From assembly GCA_030844895.1 (NCBI GenBank), contig CM061231.1, forward strand, positions 89,562,706 to 89,626,705: a stretch of DNA of 64,000 bases, given 5' to 3'. The translations under genes were made by a program, and so were the position numbers. This DNA is from Ambrosia x helenae. Its lineage: Eukaryota; Streptophyta; Magnoliopsida; Asterales; Asteraceae. Of the stretch, positions 1 to 10,804 are shown one piece after another. A model generated the notes under the pieces. That model was not told the DNA's origin, did not search any database, and was given only the letters and a program-made list of their open reading frames with translations. How positions within the stretch are numbered: position 1 is the stretch's first letter; every line of letters begins with the position of its first letter.

Positions 1-2907
1 TGGAAGTCGGTTATCTTCGGACCACATGTTCCGACTGTGCCGAGTACTGAAGATCCCAAAGTGTTTGAGCCAAAGAAACTTGAAAACTACTCCGACCAGG
101 ATTTTCAGAAAATTGAGCTAGATGCTAAGGCCTTCAGTATTGTGGCCATGGCTCTACCAAATGATATATATGCTGGGTTGTTACACTGTAACAGTGCAAA
201 GGAGTTGTGGGATGCACTGAAAGAACAGTTTGGTGGGACTGAGGAGGTTATTGAAAACAACCGTGAAATACTTAACCAACAATATGAAACATTCAGTCAT
301 GTCAAAGGAGAGTCATTAACTCAACAGTTTGAGAGATTTAATTGCTTAATTAGTGAACTAAAATTGGTTGGTCTTACTTACCCTCATTCAACCTTGAACC
401 ATAGGTTTTTAAGATCATTACCAGACAAATGGGACACTATTGCTATTGTAATGAGAAACTCAATAGGATTTAAAGACCTATCACTGACCCAGCTTCATGG
501 TAAGCTCTTAACCTATGAGGGAGAGCTTAACCAGAAAAAGAAGCTCCAGGACTCTGGAAAAGTGTCTGATGACTATGTGTTTGGGAATACAACACTTTTG
601 GGTCATGATGAGGTGCCTGGAAACACAAAGGATCAGAGTTATGATCATTTTATTGACATAACTTCAGGTTTTAACTCAGGTTTTAACTCTGATTCTTATT
701 CACCAAACTATGCTTTCACAGCAAGTGGTGGTGATATACAGGCATCTGACAATATATCCTTTGAGTATGATGACTTGAAATACTTTGACCCTGATGATTT
801 GGAAGAAATGGACATTATGCACCAATTGGCCCTTCTCAGTGTAAGAACTAATAATTTTCACAAGAAAACTGGGAGAAGGTTTCCAGGGTTGACTGGCAGA
901 TCTAAGGTTGGGTTGGATAAATCAAAGATCAAGTGTTATAAATGTCACAGGTTTGGTCATTTTGCTAGGGAATGTAGGGGTCAACATGGTACACCTATGA
1001 TAACCTATCCAAATCAAAGACCACAGACCAACACTTATCAGAATTCCTATAATGCCCCTGGACCGAATGTGCAAAACACTGCTCATTTTGCACAGTCCTC
1101 AAACACTGTTCCTGTCCAGTATGTCCAAACCACTGTTCCTCAGATCCACTATGTGCAAACACCTGTTGCTCAAACACCTGTGCAAACGACTGTTGCTCCA
1201 CCCTCTACTCCTGCAGAGACCAGTCAACAGAGCTTCTTTACTCAAGGCTTTGTTGATTGGAGCAGTCTACCTGATGAGCTAACAGATGAGAATTTTGCAC
1301 TAGTTGCCAAAGCTGAAAATGAACCAGAAATTTTTTTTTTCATGGCTATGGTAGATGGGATTGAATCTGAGGAAGTGGTAACTGAATCTGATGTTGTGAC
1401 TGATGATGTTGTTAGTGAAGCTGTTACAGGTGAAAAAACTGAAGAAGAGGTTGTGAATCTCTCAGATCCCTGGGGTGCATCTGATGATTGTGAGTGCAAG
1501 TGTGATTGTGCTTTGATGGCTGCTGCTAAGGTATCTCCTCAAATTCTTAAAGAGTTGTGTTCTGACAAATGTGTAATAGCATTTGCTAACATCAAAGAGG
1601 TGAATGAAAACCTTAGAAAGAAAATTTTGGATGATGAAGTTAAATTTGAAAAACTCACAAAAGATTTGAAAACAAGTTTAACTGCAAAAGAGTCTGAAAT
1701 TAGCAGTTTAAAACATGAAGCAACTATAACCAAAGACCAGCTCCAAACTATGATAACAAAATATCAAAGTTGTAAAAGTGAGCTTGAGTCCACCCAAGTT
1801 GAATGTAAAAAATGGGTGGAATCATGTAGAGGATTTGAGATGCTACTCAACAAACAAACCAAAAGTCATGTGAAGTTTGGCTTTGGTTTTGCAACCACTG
1901 CTCCAGCTTTTGAAAACACTGACACAAAGAGTCAAAAGTCTGTTGAGATAGTACCTACAAACCTGCAGGGTCAAGAGATTAAAATCACTGAACCAAATGG
2001 TAAGAAAATTGTTCTTGAAAAACCAGAAGGTCCTCATCTTTTGCTGAACTTGAAAAGTATGAATTTAAGCCTACTTGGTCTGATGAGTGTGATACTCTTG
2101 AGAATTTTAAACCTGTTGATTTCAAAACTCCTGAGGGAAAGACAGCTCCTCAGGCAAAGGTCATTCCCTTGGCTAAAGTCATTCCCCTGAAAGATCCTCC
2201 AGCAGATGCTCAAACATCTGCTGAAAAGAAGACTGAAAAAGGGAAGAAGAAAGAAAAGACTGTCAACTTGTTCTGTGATTTCTGTGAAAAGAAGAATCAT
2301 GTCACCAAAAACTGTTTTCTTCTAAAAGCATATGATATTAACAAAGGGACAAGTGAATGTGATTCCAAAGCCACATGTTCAATATGTGGGAAAAAGAATC
2401 ACAAGACCAAAGAGTGCTTGTATCTCAAAAATTTTTGATGTTAAAATACAAGAATACAAAGCTAAAACTCTTGCAAACCCTGTGGTCTGTACTCCAAAAG
2501 GAAAGCCTAAACAGACTTTCACCCCTGTCCAAACATCTGTTACAAAAAGGCTTGAAACATCTGCTTCTAGAGATGTCCAAGTAACAGATGCTCCACCCAC
2601 AAGTAAATACCCAAGAGGTTATGGTCAACCTCCATGTCACAGTCTGCCACATGTTTATGAGGAGCCAAAGAGACCCTCTAAACCAAGAGTGAACAGAAAT
2701 CCATATGGGTATTATCATCTGTCTGGAAGTGATCAAACAACTGCTGCCCCAAGTGTTGACATTCAAGCACTGGCAAATGGTCAGCAGCAGTTGTTGACCT
2801 TAATTCAGAAATTGGTCCAAACCACTGATCACCTTCCAAAGCTTGAGTCTGAAAGGTCTGAGGACCCATCCAAAGCCAACTTGGCTTTGGACACTCACCA
2901 AAACTAA
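1..2907 (+). pseudogene. gag: Element A gag (nucleocapsid precursor), two frameshifts
   Basis: Open from base 1 with no start codon in view. The N-terminal ~170 residues look like the Copia gag (UBN2) domain, including the stretch around KELWDALKEQF. A CCHC zinc knuckle (C-x2-C-x4-H-x4-C) lies at 934-975. Then come a Gln/Thr/Pro-rich stretch (about 1020-1240), an acidic segment and a Lys/Glu-rich coiled-coil-like part (about 1545-1850). Frame is lost near 2035-2045. The continuation in another frame carries two more CCHC knuckles at 2274-2315 and 2376-2417, and a second shift at the A/T run near 2425-2436 returns to the first frame. It ends at TAA 2905-2907. Three knuckles in one gag is more than the usual one or two. 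Role: binds and packages element RNA into cytoplasmic particles. Confidence 0.88.
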
Positions 2908-2925
2908 TCATTTACTGATGTGCAG
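2905..2925 (+). other. Element A gag-pol junction: TAA, T-rich spacer, GTGCAG
   Basis: gag ends in TAA at 2905-2907. After 12 bases comes GTGCAG (2920-2925), and the protease frame is open from there. Here gag and pol share one frame, so readthrough is possible. The same TAA, spacer and GTGCAG arrangement occurs in elements B, C and D with spacers of 16, 11 and 16 bases, which puts pol in other phases. The sequence resembles a 3' splice acceptor; this is inference. Confidence 0.55.
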
Positions 2926-4506
2926 GGAGCTTCTGCTTGTTTAGATAGTCTTTGGTATGTAGATAGTGGAGGTTCCAGGCACATGACAGGATGTAGAGCC
3001 CTACTTCTGGACTTCTTGGCTCATGGAGGGGGTGATATATCCTTTGGTAATGATTCTAAAGGTAAGGTGTTGGGTTCAGGGACTGTACAGGCTGGAAAAC
3101 TCAAGTTCGAAAATGTCAATCTTATTAATAATCTCAAGTTTAATCTTCTGAGTGTTTCCCAAATGAGTGACAAAGGTTATGGCTCATTTTTCACAAAGAA
3201 AACTTGTAAGATTATTGGGCCAGAAGTGGTGAAAAAGATTGATACCATTATTGCTGAGAGCAAAGCACAGCTTGTTGCTCATAGAAGTGGCAACGTGTAT
3301 GTTGTTGATATGTTAAAGGACAATCCTATGGCAAATGTCTGTCTGTTTTCTGCTGCCTCCACTAAGGAGACAGAATTGTGGCATAGGAGATTGGGTCACA
3401 CCAACCTTAATACTATCAACACACTCTCAAAACAAAGCCTTGTCAGAGGTTTACCATCAAAAGAATTTAAATGTGATGAGCATTGTGTTTCTTGCTTAAA
3501 AGGAAAACAACATAAAAGCTCTTACAAATCCATTGATGAGTCCAAAACTAGTCAGTGTTTACAACTTTTGCACATGGACTTGTTTGGCCCTGTTAAAATC
3601 ATGAGTCTAAGAAGAAAGAGATTTTGTCTTGTCATAGTTGATGATTTTTCTAGGTTTACATGGACTTACTTTTTACATTCTAAGGATGAGACTGCAGGTA
3701 TATTGAAGGACTTTGTCACCAAAGTTGAAAAGCAATATGACTTGCCAGTAAAAGTCTTCAGGAGTGACAATGGAACAGAGTTTAAAAATAAGGAGTTGGA
3801 TGACTTCTGTGTGTCAAAAGGGATTGTGAGGCAGTTCAGCATCCCAAGAACACCAGAACAAAATGGGGTAGTTGAGAGGAAAAATAGAACTCTTATAGAA
3901 GCTGCAAGAACCATGCTAGCAGATTCTGGTTTGCCACTGTCCTTTTGGGCAGAAGCTGTAAACACTGCTTGCTATGTTCAAAACAGAGTTTTGATCAACC
4001 CCAGACATCAAAAAACTGCTTATGAAATTTTGTTCAAAATCAAACCATTAATCTCATTTTTCAAAATCTTTGGCTGCCCATGTTTCATTTTAAATCTCAA
4101 AGATTCCATTTCAAAATTTGCAGCCAAAGTAGACTGTGGATATTTTTTGGGATATTCTTCTACTGCTAAGGCCTACAAAGTGTTTAACACAAGGACTAAG
4201 ACAATAGAAGAAACTTTGAATGTAAAGTTCAATGAACTTTCATCTCTAAAAATCCCTGCAAACCCTGCTGAACTATTTGATTTAGATAAATTCAAATTTG
4301 AAGATATCACTGTTAAAGCTAACAATGCAGGTATTCCACAGTCTCCACAACAAGATTACAGAACAGATGTTGTGATCCCCAGTCACTACAAAGTCTATTC
4401 TGCCTCAGAGGAAGCAGCTGTTCCTAACAATTGTCAAAACTCTGCCACAGCTGTGCCAACCACTGTTGGCCAGTCTTATCCTCAAACCACTGCCTCACCC
4501 TCATAA
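2920..4506 (+). pseudogene. pol: Element A pol, protease-integrase part
   Basis: Aspartic protease motif D-S-G at 2962-2970, within DSGGSRHMTG. The GAG-pre-integrase zinc domain follows (H-R-R-L-G-H, then C-V-S-C-L-K-G-K). Integrase catalytic residues are visible as D at 3577-3579, D at 3766-3768 and E at 3874-3876; the last two are 36 codons apart, the DD35E pattern. The part ends in a Ser/Thr/Pro-rich linker where the frame stops at 4504-4506. The rest of pol continues in another frame, so one small indel lies near 4480-4505. The protease cuts the polyprotein; the integrase inserts the cDNA into host DNA. The catalytic core is otherwise intact. Confidence 0.92.
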
Positions 4507-6350
4507 CCACTGACCTATCATCTGCTGATAAAAGTCAACCATCTGTTGACAAAAGTCAGTCAAGTTTCACACCACTTGGACCCATTCCTCCATTACCATT
4601 CCAAACATCTGATGGCACTACAGAAGTACCAACAGATGTTACACCAACAGAGTCATCAAACCTCTGTCCCTCACCTCAAAATGCCATTGTTCCATATCAA
4701 GGAGATCTTATTTACTTAAGAGCTCATCCACCAGACCAGATCATTGGCAACATCAGAGAGGGTGTGCTCACAAGAAGCCAATCCTCAAATATCTGTCTTT
4801 TTGCAGGCTTCTTATCCCTCACACAACATGTCAAGTACCAAGAGGCACTGAAAGACAACAGTTGGGTAGAGGCCATGCAGGAAGAACTCCTTCAATTCAA
4901 AAGACAACAAGTATGGGAGCTTGTACCACTTCCTAAGGATGTTTGTCCTATAGGAACAAAGTGGGTCTTCAAAAACAAGACTGATGAAAGGGGTATTGTT
5001 GTCAAGAATAAAGCCAGGCTTGTGGTTCAAGGCTTCAGACAAGAAGAAGGAATAGATTATGATGAGACCTTTGCTCCTGTAGCTAGACTAGAGGCCATCA
5101 GACTCTTTTTAGCCTTTGCTGTCAACCACAACATAAAGGTGTATCAGATGGATATCAAATGTGCTTTCCTTTATGGCAAAATTCAGGAGGAGGTATATGT
5201 ATGTCAGCCACCTGGTTTTGAAGACACATTCCATCCTGACTATGTCTACAAGCTCAACAAAGCTTTGTATGGACTTAAACAAGCACCAAGGGCCTGGTAT
5301 GAAACTCTCTCCACATTCCTCTTATCCATTGGCTTTACAAGAGGTAAAATTGACAAAACTTTTTTTCTTAAATGGAAAGGGAAACACTTAATGATTGTTC
5401 AAATATATGTGGATGACATCATTTTTGGATCCACATGTAACCAAATGTGTGAAGAGTTCAGAAAACTCATGACAGCAGAGTTTGAAATGAGTGCCATGGG
5501 TGAGCTTCAGTGTTTCCTTGGTCTTCAAGTGAAACAACTGCAAAATGGCACATTCATTCACCAAAACAAATATGTAAAGAACTTATTAACCAGATTTGAG
5601 ATGAATGATTGTAAGCCATGTAGCACACCCATGAGTACAGTCAAGCTGCTCACTATTGATGACAAGGATGAACTGGTTGATCAAACACATTATAGATGTA
5701 TGATTGGGTCTTTATTGTACCTAACTGCATCTAGGCCAGACATTATGTTTGCTACCTGTGTTTGTGCCAGATCCCAGGCTTCACCCAGAAAGTCAAACCT
5801 TATTGCTGTGAAAAGGATATTCAGATACCTCAAAGGTGCTCCCACACTTGGTATCTGGTATCCTGCTAATGGAAACATTGAGCTTTCAGGTTATTCAGAT
5901 AGTGACTTTGCTGGCTGTCACACCACAAGAAAATCCACTTCAGGAGGGTGCCAATTTCTAGGGAATGCCTTAGTTTCATGGCAAAGCAAAAAGCAGGCAG
6001 CTGTTTCAACTTCAACAGCTGAAGCTGAATACATTGCTGCTGCAAGCTGTACAGCCCAACTCATGTGGCTTCAAAATCAACTACTGGATTTTGGGATAAC
6101 TGCACTTAGGACTCCACTCATGTTGGACAGTCAAGCTGCTGAAAATATCATCAAGAATCTAGTCTCTCATTCCACTACCAAAGACATTGACATAAGACAT
6201 CATTTTGTCAGAGACAGTTATGAAAAAGATTTGATTTCTTTACACCATGTTCCAACAGAGGATCAGTTGGCAGATGTGTTAACAAAAGCTTTAGACACAT
6301 CCACCTTTACAAATCTGATTTCCAGAATTGGTATGTTAAACATGGATTAA
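4431..6350 (+). CDS. pol: Element A pol, reverse transcriptase-RNase H part (frame-shifted from integrase)
   Basis: Authentic sequence starts near 4500 and is open to the stop before 6350. It contains the Copia RT start (W-V-E-A-M-Q-E-E-L), the V-Y-Q-M-D-I-K block with the first catalytic Asp, and Y-V-D-D at 5406-5417 with the other two. RNase H follows, with Y-S-D-S-D-F-A-G and T-A-E-A-E-Y. Length and motif order are normal for Copia RT-RNase H, and no stop interrupts it. Only the upstream frameshift separates it from integrase. It makes cDNA from element RNA and degrades the template inside virus-like particles. Confidence 0.93.
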   Translation: MSKLCHSCANHCWPVLSSNHCLTLITTDLSSADKSQPSVDKSQSSFTPLGPIPPLPFQTSDGTTEVPTDVTPTESSNLCPSPQNAIVPYQGDLIYLRAHPPDQIIGNIREGVLTRSQSSNICLFAGFLSLTQHVKYQEALKDNSWVEAMQEELLQFKRQQVWELVPLPKDVCPIGTKWVFKNKTDERGIVVKNKARLVVQGFRQEEGIDYDETFAPVARLEAIRLFLAFAVNHNIKVYQMDIKCAFLYGKIQEEVYVCQPPGFEDTFHPDYVYKLNKALYGLKQAPRAWYETLSTFLLSIGFTRGKIDKTFFLKWKGKHLMIVQIYVDDIIFGSTCNQMCEEFRKLMTAEFEMSAMGELQCFLGLQVKQLQNGTFIHQNKYVKNLLTRFEMNDCKPCSTPMSTVKLLTIDDKDELVDQTHYRCMIGSLLYLTASRPDIMFATCVCARSQASPRKSNLIAVKRIFRYLKGAPTLGIWYPANGNIELSGYSDSDFAGCHTTRKSTSGGCQFLGNALVSWQSKKQAAVSTSTAEAEYIAAASCTAQLMWLQNQLLDFGITALRTPLMLDSQAAENIIKNLVSHSTTKDIDIRHHFVRDSYEKDLISLHHVPTEDQLADVLTKALDTSTFTNLISRIGMLNMD

Positions 6351-6844
6351 TTAAGAAAAGTTTCAATAAATCTTAATAAAATGGTTCAGCAAATAAAATT
6401 TTTCAAAAAAAAAATAATAATAACTGTTTGGTTGAAAAATCTGTTTATAACATCTGATCAGATAAAACAACCACTGTTTCATTCATATCCACTGTTGGTT
6501 GAAAAGTCTGTTTCAAAACATCTGATCAGATAAAACAACTGTCTCCTTATATATATATATACTATATTAAAAAAAAAAACATCTGTTTGTATCAGCTGTT
6601 TGTATCAGTTGTTTGCCAAACACAGCTGTTTTCCACCAGATGTTTCATCCATCAGATGATTGCCACGTCTGCTCATATAAGCAGAGGTTTGGCCACATCA
6701 GCGGTTTCATTCAGCCTATAAAACCCTGTTTTACCACAACAGACGTTACACTGTCTCATTGTATTCAAAATACTGATAACCGCCTTCTTCACTCTCAAAC
6801 CCTTCATCAATCTTCAATCATCTTCACCTTTGAAATCCACTAAA
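6351..6844 (+). promoter_or_regulatory. Element A pol-ORF3 spacer with putative internal promoter
   Basis: A non-coding spacer of about 490 bp. It holds a ~68-bp direct repeat (two units, 6424-6547) whose core includes ACATCTGATCAGATAAAACA, then several copies of a CTGTTTGTATCAG-like unit (about 6583-6620). CTATAAAA lies at 6716-6723, followed by a CT/A-rich leader and the ORF3 ATG at 6845 in a plant-like AAAATGG context. The TATA-to-ATG distance is about 128 bp, nearly the same as in element C. A promoter is inferred from this layout only. Confidence 0.5.
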
Positions 6845-9800
6845 ATGGATCTTCAAGCCAAAGCTACACACAATTGTCTCCCCTATCTGATCAAAACAGA
6901 TGACAACACTCCATTTCATTCCACCATCGACATTTTCCTTAACTCCAAATACTTACCCATCCTAACCGCCAACGCCCCCATTTACCTTGATACACTCCAA
7001 GAATTTTGGTAGAATGCAGAGTTTCTACTACAAGACAAAAAGCCTACTTCCATTATTTCCAAAATTAGAGAAACCAGTATCGTCATTACCCCTGAAACCA
7101 TATCCACAACCTTCACACTGAATGACCTGGCAGGTAAGGACTCCTTTACTAAAACAGAGCTTCACACTGAGTTCCAAGAAAGAGGGTATGATGGTCAGAT
7201 GACTGGATCAACTCTTTTCAAAAAGTTTTTCCCTCCAGTCATGAAATTTTTCTTCCATACTCTTCTTCTTTGTGTCTCTGCTAAGTCCACATCCTTTAAT
7301 GAAATCCCATTGAGGATGCAATATCTGGGTTATGCCATGTTGTCAAACTCTGACTTCAATCTTTCCCAGGGATTGTTCATGGACTTGGTATCAAATGTGA
7401 AAGCTGTCAAGTCTGGGTCAAACAATGCTTTTCTTATTTACCCAAGAATTCTTAGTGTAATCTTACAAAAAGTCTTACCAGAAAAAGTTTTCAAAAAGGG
7501 TGAGGCTATGCAAATGAAAAGCTTAACTGATGAAACTTTCACAAGAATGCTGGGTGGAAGCACCCAAGAAAAAGTGTCTAAAGTGTCAAAAGTTTCTAAA
7601 ACACAAACAAAGAGGACAAAGGCAACAACTGTTGTCAAAACCTCTGTTGTTGAGCCCACTGCTCCTGGTGATCATGGCACTACATCCAGTGCTATGAAAC
7701 CCACACCAGCCACTTCCAAAAAGAAACATCCATCCACAAAAACCTCCACTCAACCACAAATAAGGCTTCTGGATGATGAGGTACCGGAAGAAACCTCTGT
7801 TGCACAACAAAAGCAACCTGAAACCACTGTTGTTACTTCCTCACAACAGTTGGACATACCTCCACCTGACCAAACTCCTCATGCATCCTCTCAAAAGGAT
7901 CATGTTGTAAGCCAAGGGGACACACATCATGATACATTTGAGTCACTTGACCATATGTTCACAAGCCCTTCTCCCAAGGCTAACTCTCTTGTTACTCCTC
8001 CATCCTCACCATCACATGTCCCACAAACAATGCAACCTCTGTTTGAAGCAATTGATAAATCTCAGGAAGATCCCAGTTCCTCTCTTCCACCTGTCACTGA
8101 GAGTATACTCCAACAAGTGACTGGTCCTGAGAATATACAATCTGCTATCCCACAAACAGAAGAGGAGGTTACACCACCTGAGTTCAATAAAACTCTAGGT
8201 GAGTTTTCAAGTGGAGCAGCCACTACTGATGTAGAGACCACTGTCTCACATCAGGACAGTGATTACATAACTAAGACTCCCTTGAAGGCAACAATTGTTG
8301 AAGCCACTATAGTGTCTCCAAAAACAGTTGGAAGTCCCCAGTAACAAGACAAAGGGGCATCTGATTCACCTATTAGGCCTGAATCAGGTAGAACTACCAC
8401 TGGTAGGGACTCAGATGATCCTATTAATTTAGGAGATGGGTCAAAATACCAAGAATTGACGGACAGAGTTTCTGTCATTGAAACCTCTGTTGCTGACATC
8501 AAATCTGATGTCAAGCTTCTACTGAGCTCAATTGCAGATCTTTCCAAGAGTCAACCATCCACAGCTGATATAGCCAATGAGTTATGGAAATCAGTTTCCC
8601 CCATCATCATAGCTCACAGAAAATTGGCTGATCAGACACATGAAACTTACATGGCTGAGATCAGGAATATGGTAGATGCAAGGTACAAAGATACCCATGC
8701 TGATATCAAAGCCATCAAGGATCACCTGCTGAAGACTACTGGCTCTGCCCCTACCACCATCCTCAGGGATGAAAATGATGATGCTTTCACGGCTGATGAT
8801 GCCAAAAAGGGGGAGAGTGGCAGAGATAGGCTACCAAAACTAGATCCTTTTGGTTGTCCTCATTCTCAAAAAGGCCAAGCCAAGTCTGCCAAGAAACCAG
8901 AGTCTACCAAATCAGCTCCACAACAACAACAAGCAACAACAGCACCACCACAACAACCACCACAATAAACCAGTGAGAAGAATAAAGCAGTAGATGACTC
9001 TGCAAACATAGAAGCTGAAAGGGCTGCTCAAGAGAAACAGAAAAGAGCTGACACTTTGGAAGTTAAAGCAGAGTCATTAATTGAACTCAAAAAGAAACAA
9101 CAAAGGGAAACTGAAGATGTGGGATCCTCTAAAAGGATGAAAAGACCTGCCAAGCATGTTAGAAAACCACCATCTAAGTTGAACACCTCTGTTGATAAAA
9201 CCACTGCTACTGAAACCACTGCCACCCAAAACACTGAAGCTACTCAAAACACTGCTACCCAAACCACTGCACCCAAACCAACGAACACACCTGAACATAC
9301 AACCACCAAACATACATCACCAGCCAAATCCCAAACATCTGCTGGACCTACTAAAAGGCCAACAGATGTTAAACCAACCACTGCTACCAAATCACCATCA
9401 CCAAAAATCATGTACACAAGGAAGAGAAAATCAACCTTTGTTGTACATGATGAAAACATACACACATCACCAACCATCACTTCAACTACCCAATCCACTC
9501 CTCCCATCACAGCTATTCCAATCACATCATTCTCACCACATACATCCAAGTTCAGATCCCATAGACCACCACCAACCATTACACCATTGGTTGTTCAGTA
9601 TCCCCTTGAACTTGATCTACTCAAGGGGGAATTACAATCCTTCTACAATACTGAACAGCCATCTGAAAGATCCTTCCCATCTCTCCCAAACTTCCCTGTT
9701 CCCCTCAATATTGATACTTATCTGAAATACAAGGGTGAGCAGGTGGATGCCATCATCAGGGAGAAATGCAAAGGGAAGGATGACAGGACTGCTCAGGGCA

Positions 9801-10764
9801 TCCATTCAGCAGAGCTTAGCAAACTCAGAAGGATTGAAGATTTTGCTAAGACCCTGAGCAATTCCATGTCCTCCATGCTCTTAGTGTAGATTTGGAAAAG
9901 GAGGTAAGGGAATCTCTTCTTGAACAGATAATGGCAACCAAGCCTTACAAAGCAAACAAAAAGCAGTTCAATGGTTGGACTACTCATGCTTTGAGAGAAG
10001 AACTACTCAGGATTGAAGAAATGGCCAAAGACCCCAAAGCTAAAGTCTCCACTCCTAATTTTGGCAAAGGCAGAGACCCAGTCAGAGCCTTAAAATTCAA
10101 AAGGATGAGGCAAGAGATTGTAGCTGCCAACTATGGGGAGATGAGGTCTGTTTCCAGATGGTTTGAGTTAAGGCTGGTTGAAACCTACAAAAGTCTGGAA
10201 GAAAATAGAAAGAAGGATCCCAGCCTTCCAAGAAAACCAATTTACACTGATGAGCCAATGATGAAGAGACCCCAACAGACTTTTAATCTGGACAGCTTAC
10301 TTGAAACCTCTGATCTCACAGCTGCTGCAAGTAGACAATTCAAGAAGCAGAAGGAGATGTCAGAGGAAGATCAAAGAAAGTTTGCTGATACATTCATCAA
10401 GGAAGGGCTCTTCAATCAAATACATTATTTCTCTGATCCTACAACAGAGAAACTCAGAGAACTCATTGGAAGACCTCCTTCACCCAACTCATCAAGAATA
10501 AAAGTTCATCTCAGCAAATCCACTGACTCAAAAATTCTAAAGTGGAAAGTCAACAAAGACAACCACGAATTGACATTGCTCAGGTCAGATGGAAGGGTTC
10601 AGAAGATCAGCATGGATGATGCTTACAGCCTATGTGCAGAAGATCACCAAGCATTGCTAAATCTGGATCTAGAAAGAGATGAAGAAGACTTATTTGCTCT
10701 GAACTTTGAACTACAATTCAAAGGTCAAATCAGAGAAAGTCTGATGAGGAATGAAGATCAATAA
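6845..10764 (+). pseudogene. Element A ORF3, long accessory ('envelope-like' position) protein, disrupted
   Basis: One long frame starts at ATG 6845. It is broken by in-frame TAG 7010-7012, TAA 8342-8344 and TAA 8966-8968, then by a frameshift near 9870-9890, and the last part is open to 10764. Without breaks it would be about 1,300 residues. Order: an N-terminal globular region (about 250 residues) that aligns by eye with element C ORF3; a long Ser/Thr/Pro/Gln-rich region; a coiled-coil-like region (about 8456-8800); a basic Thr-rich region (KRMKRPAKH and onward); and a C-terminal region with Y-G-x(3)-S-V-S-R-W at about 10126-10170, shared with element C. No clear signal peptide or membrane anchor is seen, so the usual label 'envelope-like' rests on position. 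Function is unknown. Confidence 0.8.
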
Positions 10765-10790
10765 ATAAAGCTGAGTTTTGACATCATCTG

Positions 10791-10804
10791 TTCTAGGGGG
10801 AGAT
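10791..10804 (+). other. Element A polypurine tract
   Basis: A purine run around CTAGGGGGAGAT directly precedes the LTR start TGTTGGG at 10805. It is the expected primer site for plus-strand cDNA synthesis. Confidence 0.85.

Noticed and set aside
9244..9579. Minus-strand ORF of 111 codons opposite element A ORF3
   Set aside because: Val/Gly-rich reading created by the Thr-rich repeats on the other strand; no independent support.
6845..10764. Viral-type envelope glycoprotein
   Set aside because: Position fits, but no signal peptide, cleavage site or membrane anchor could be seen.
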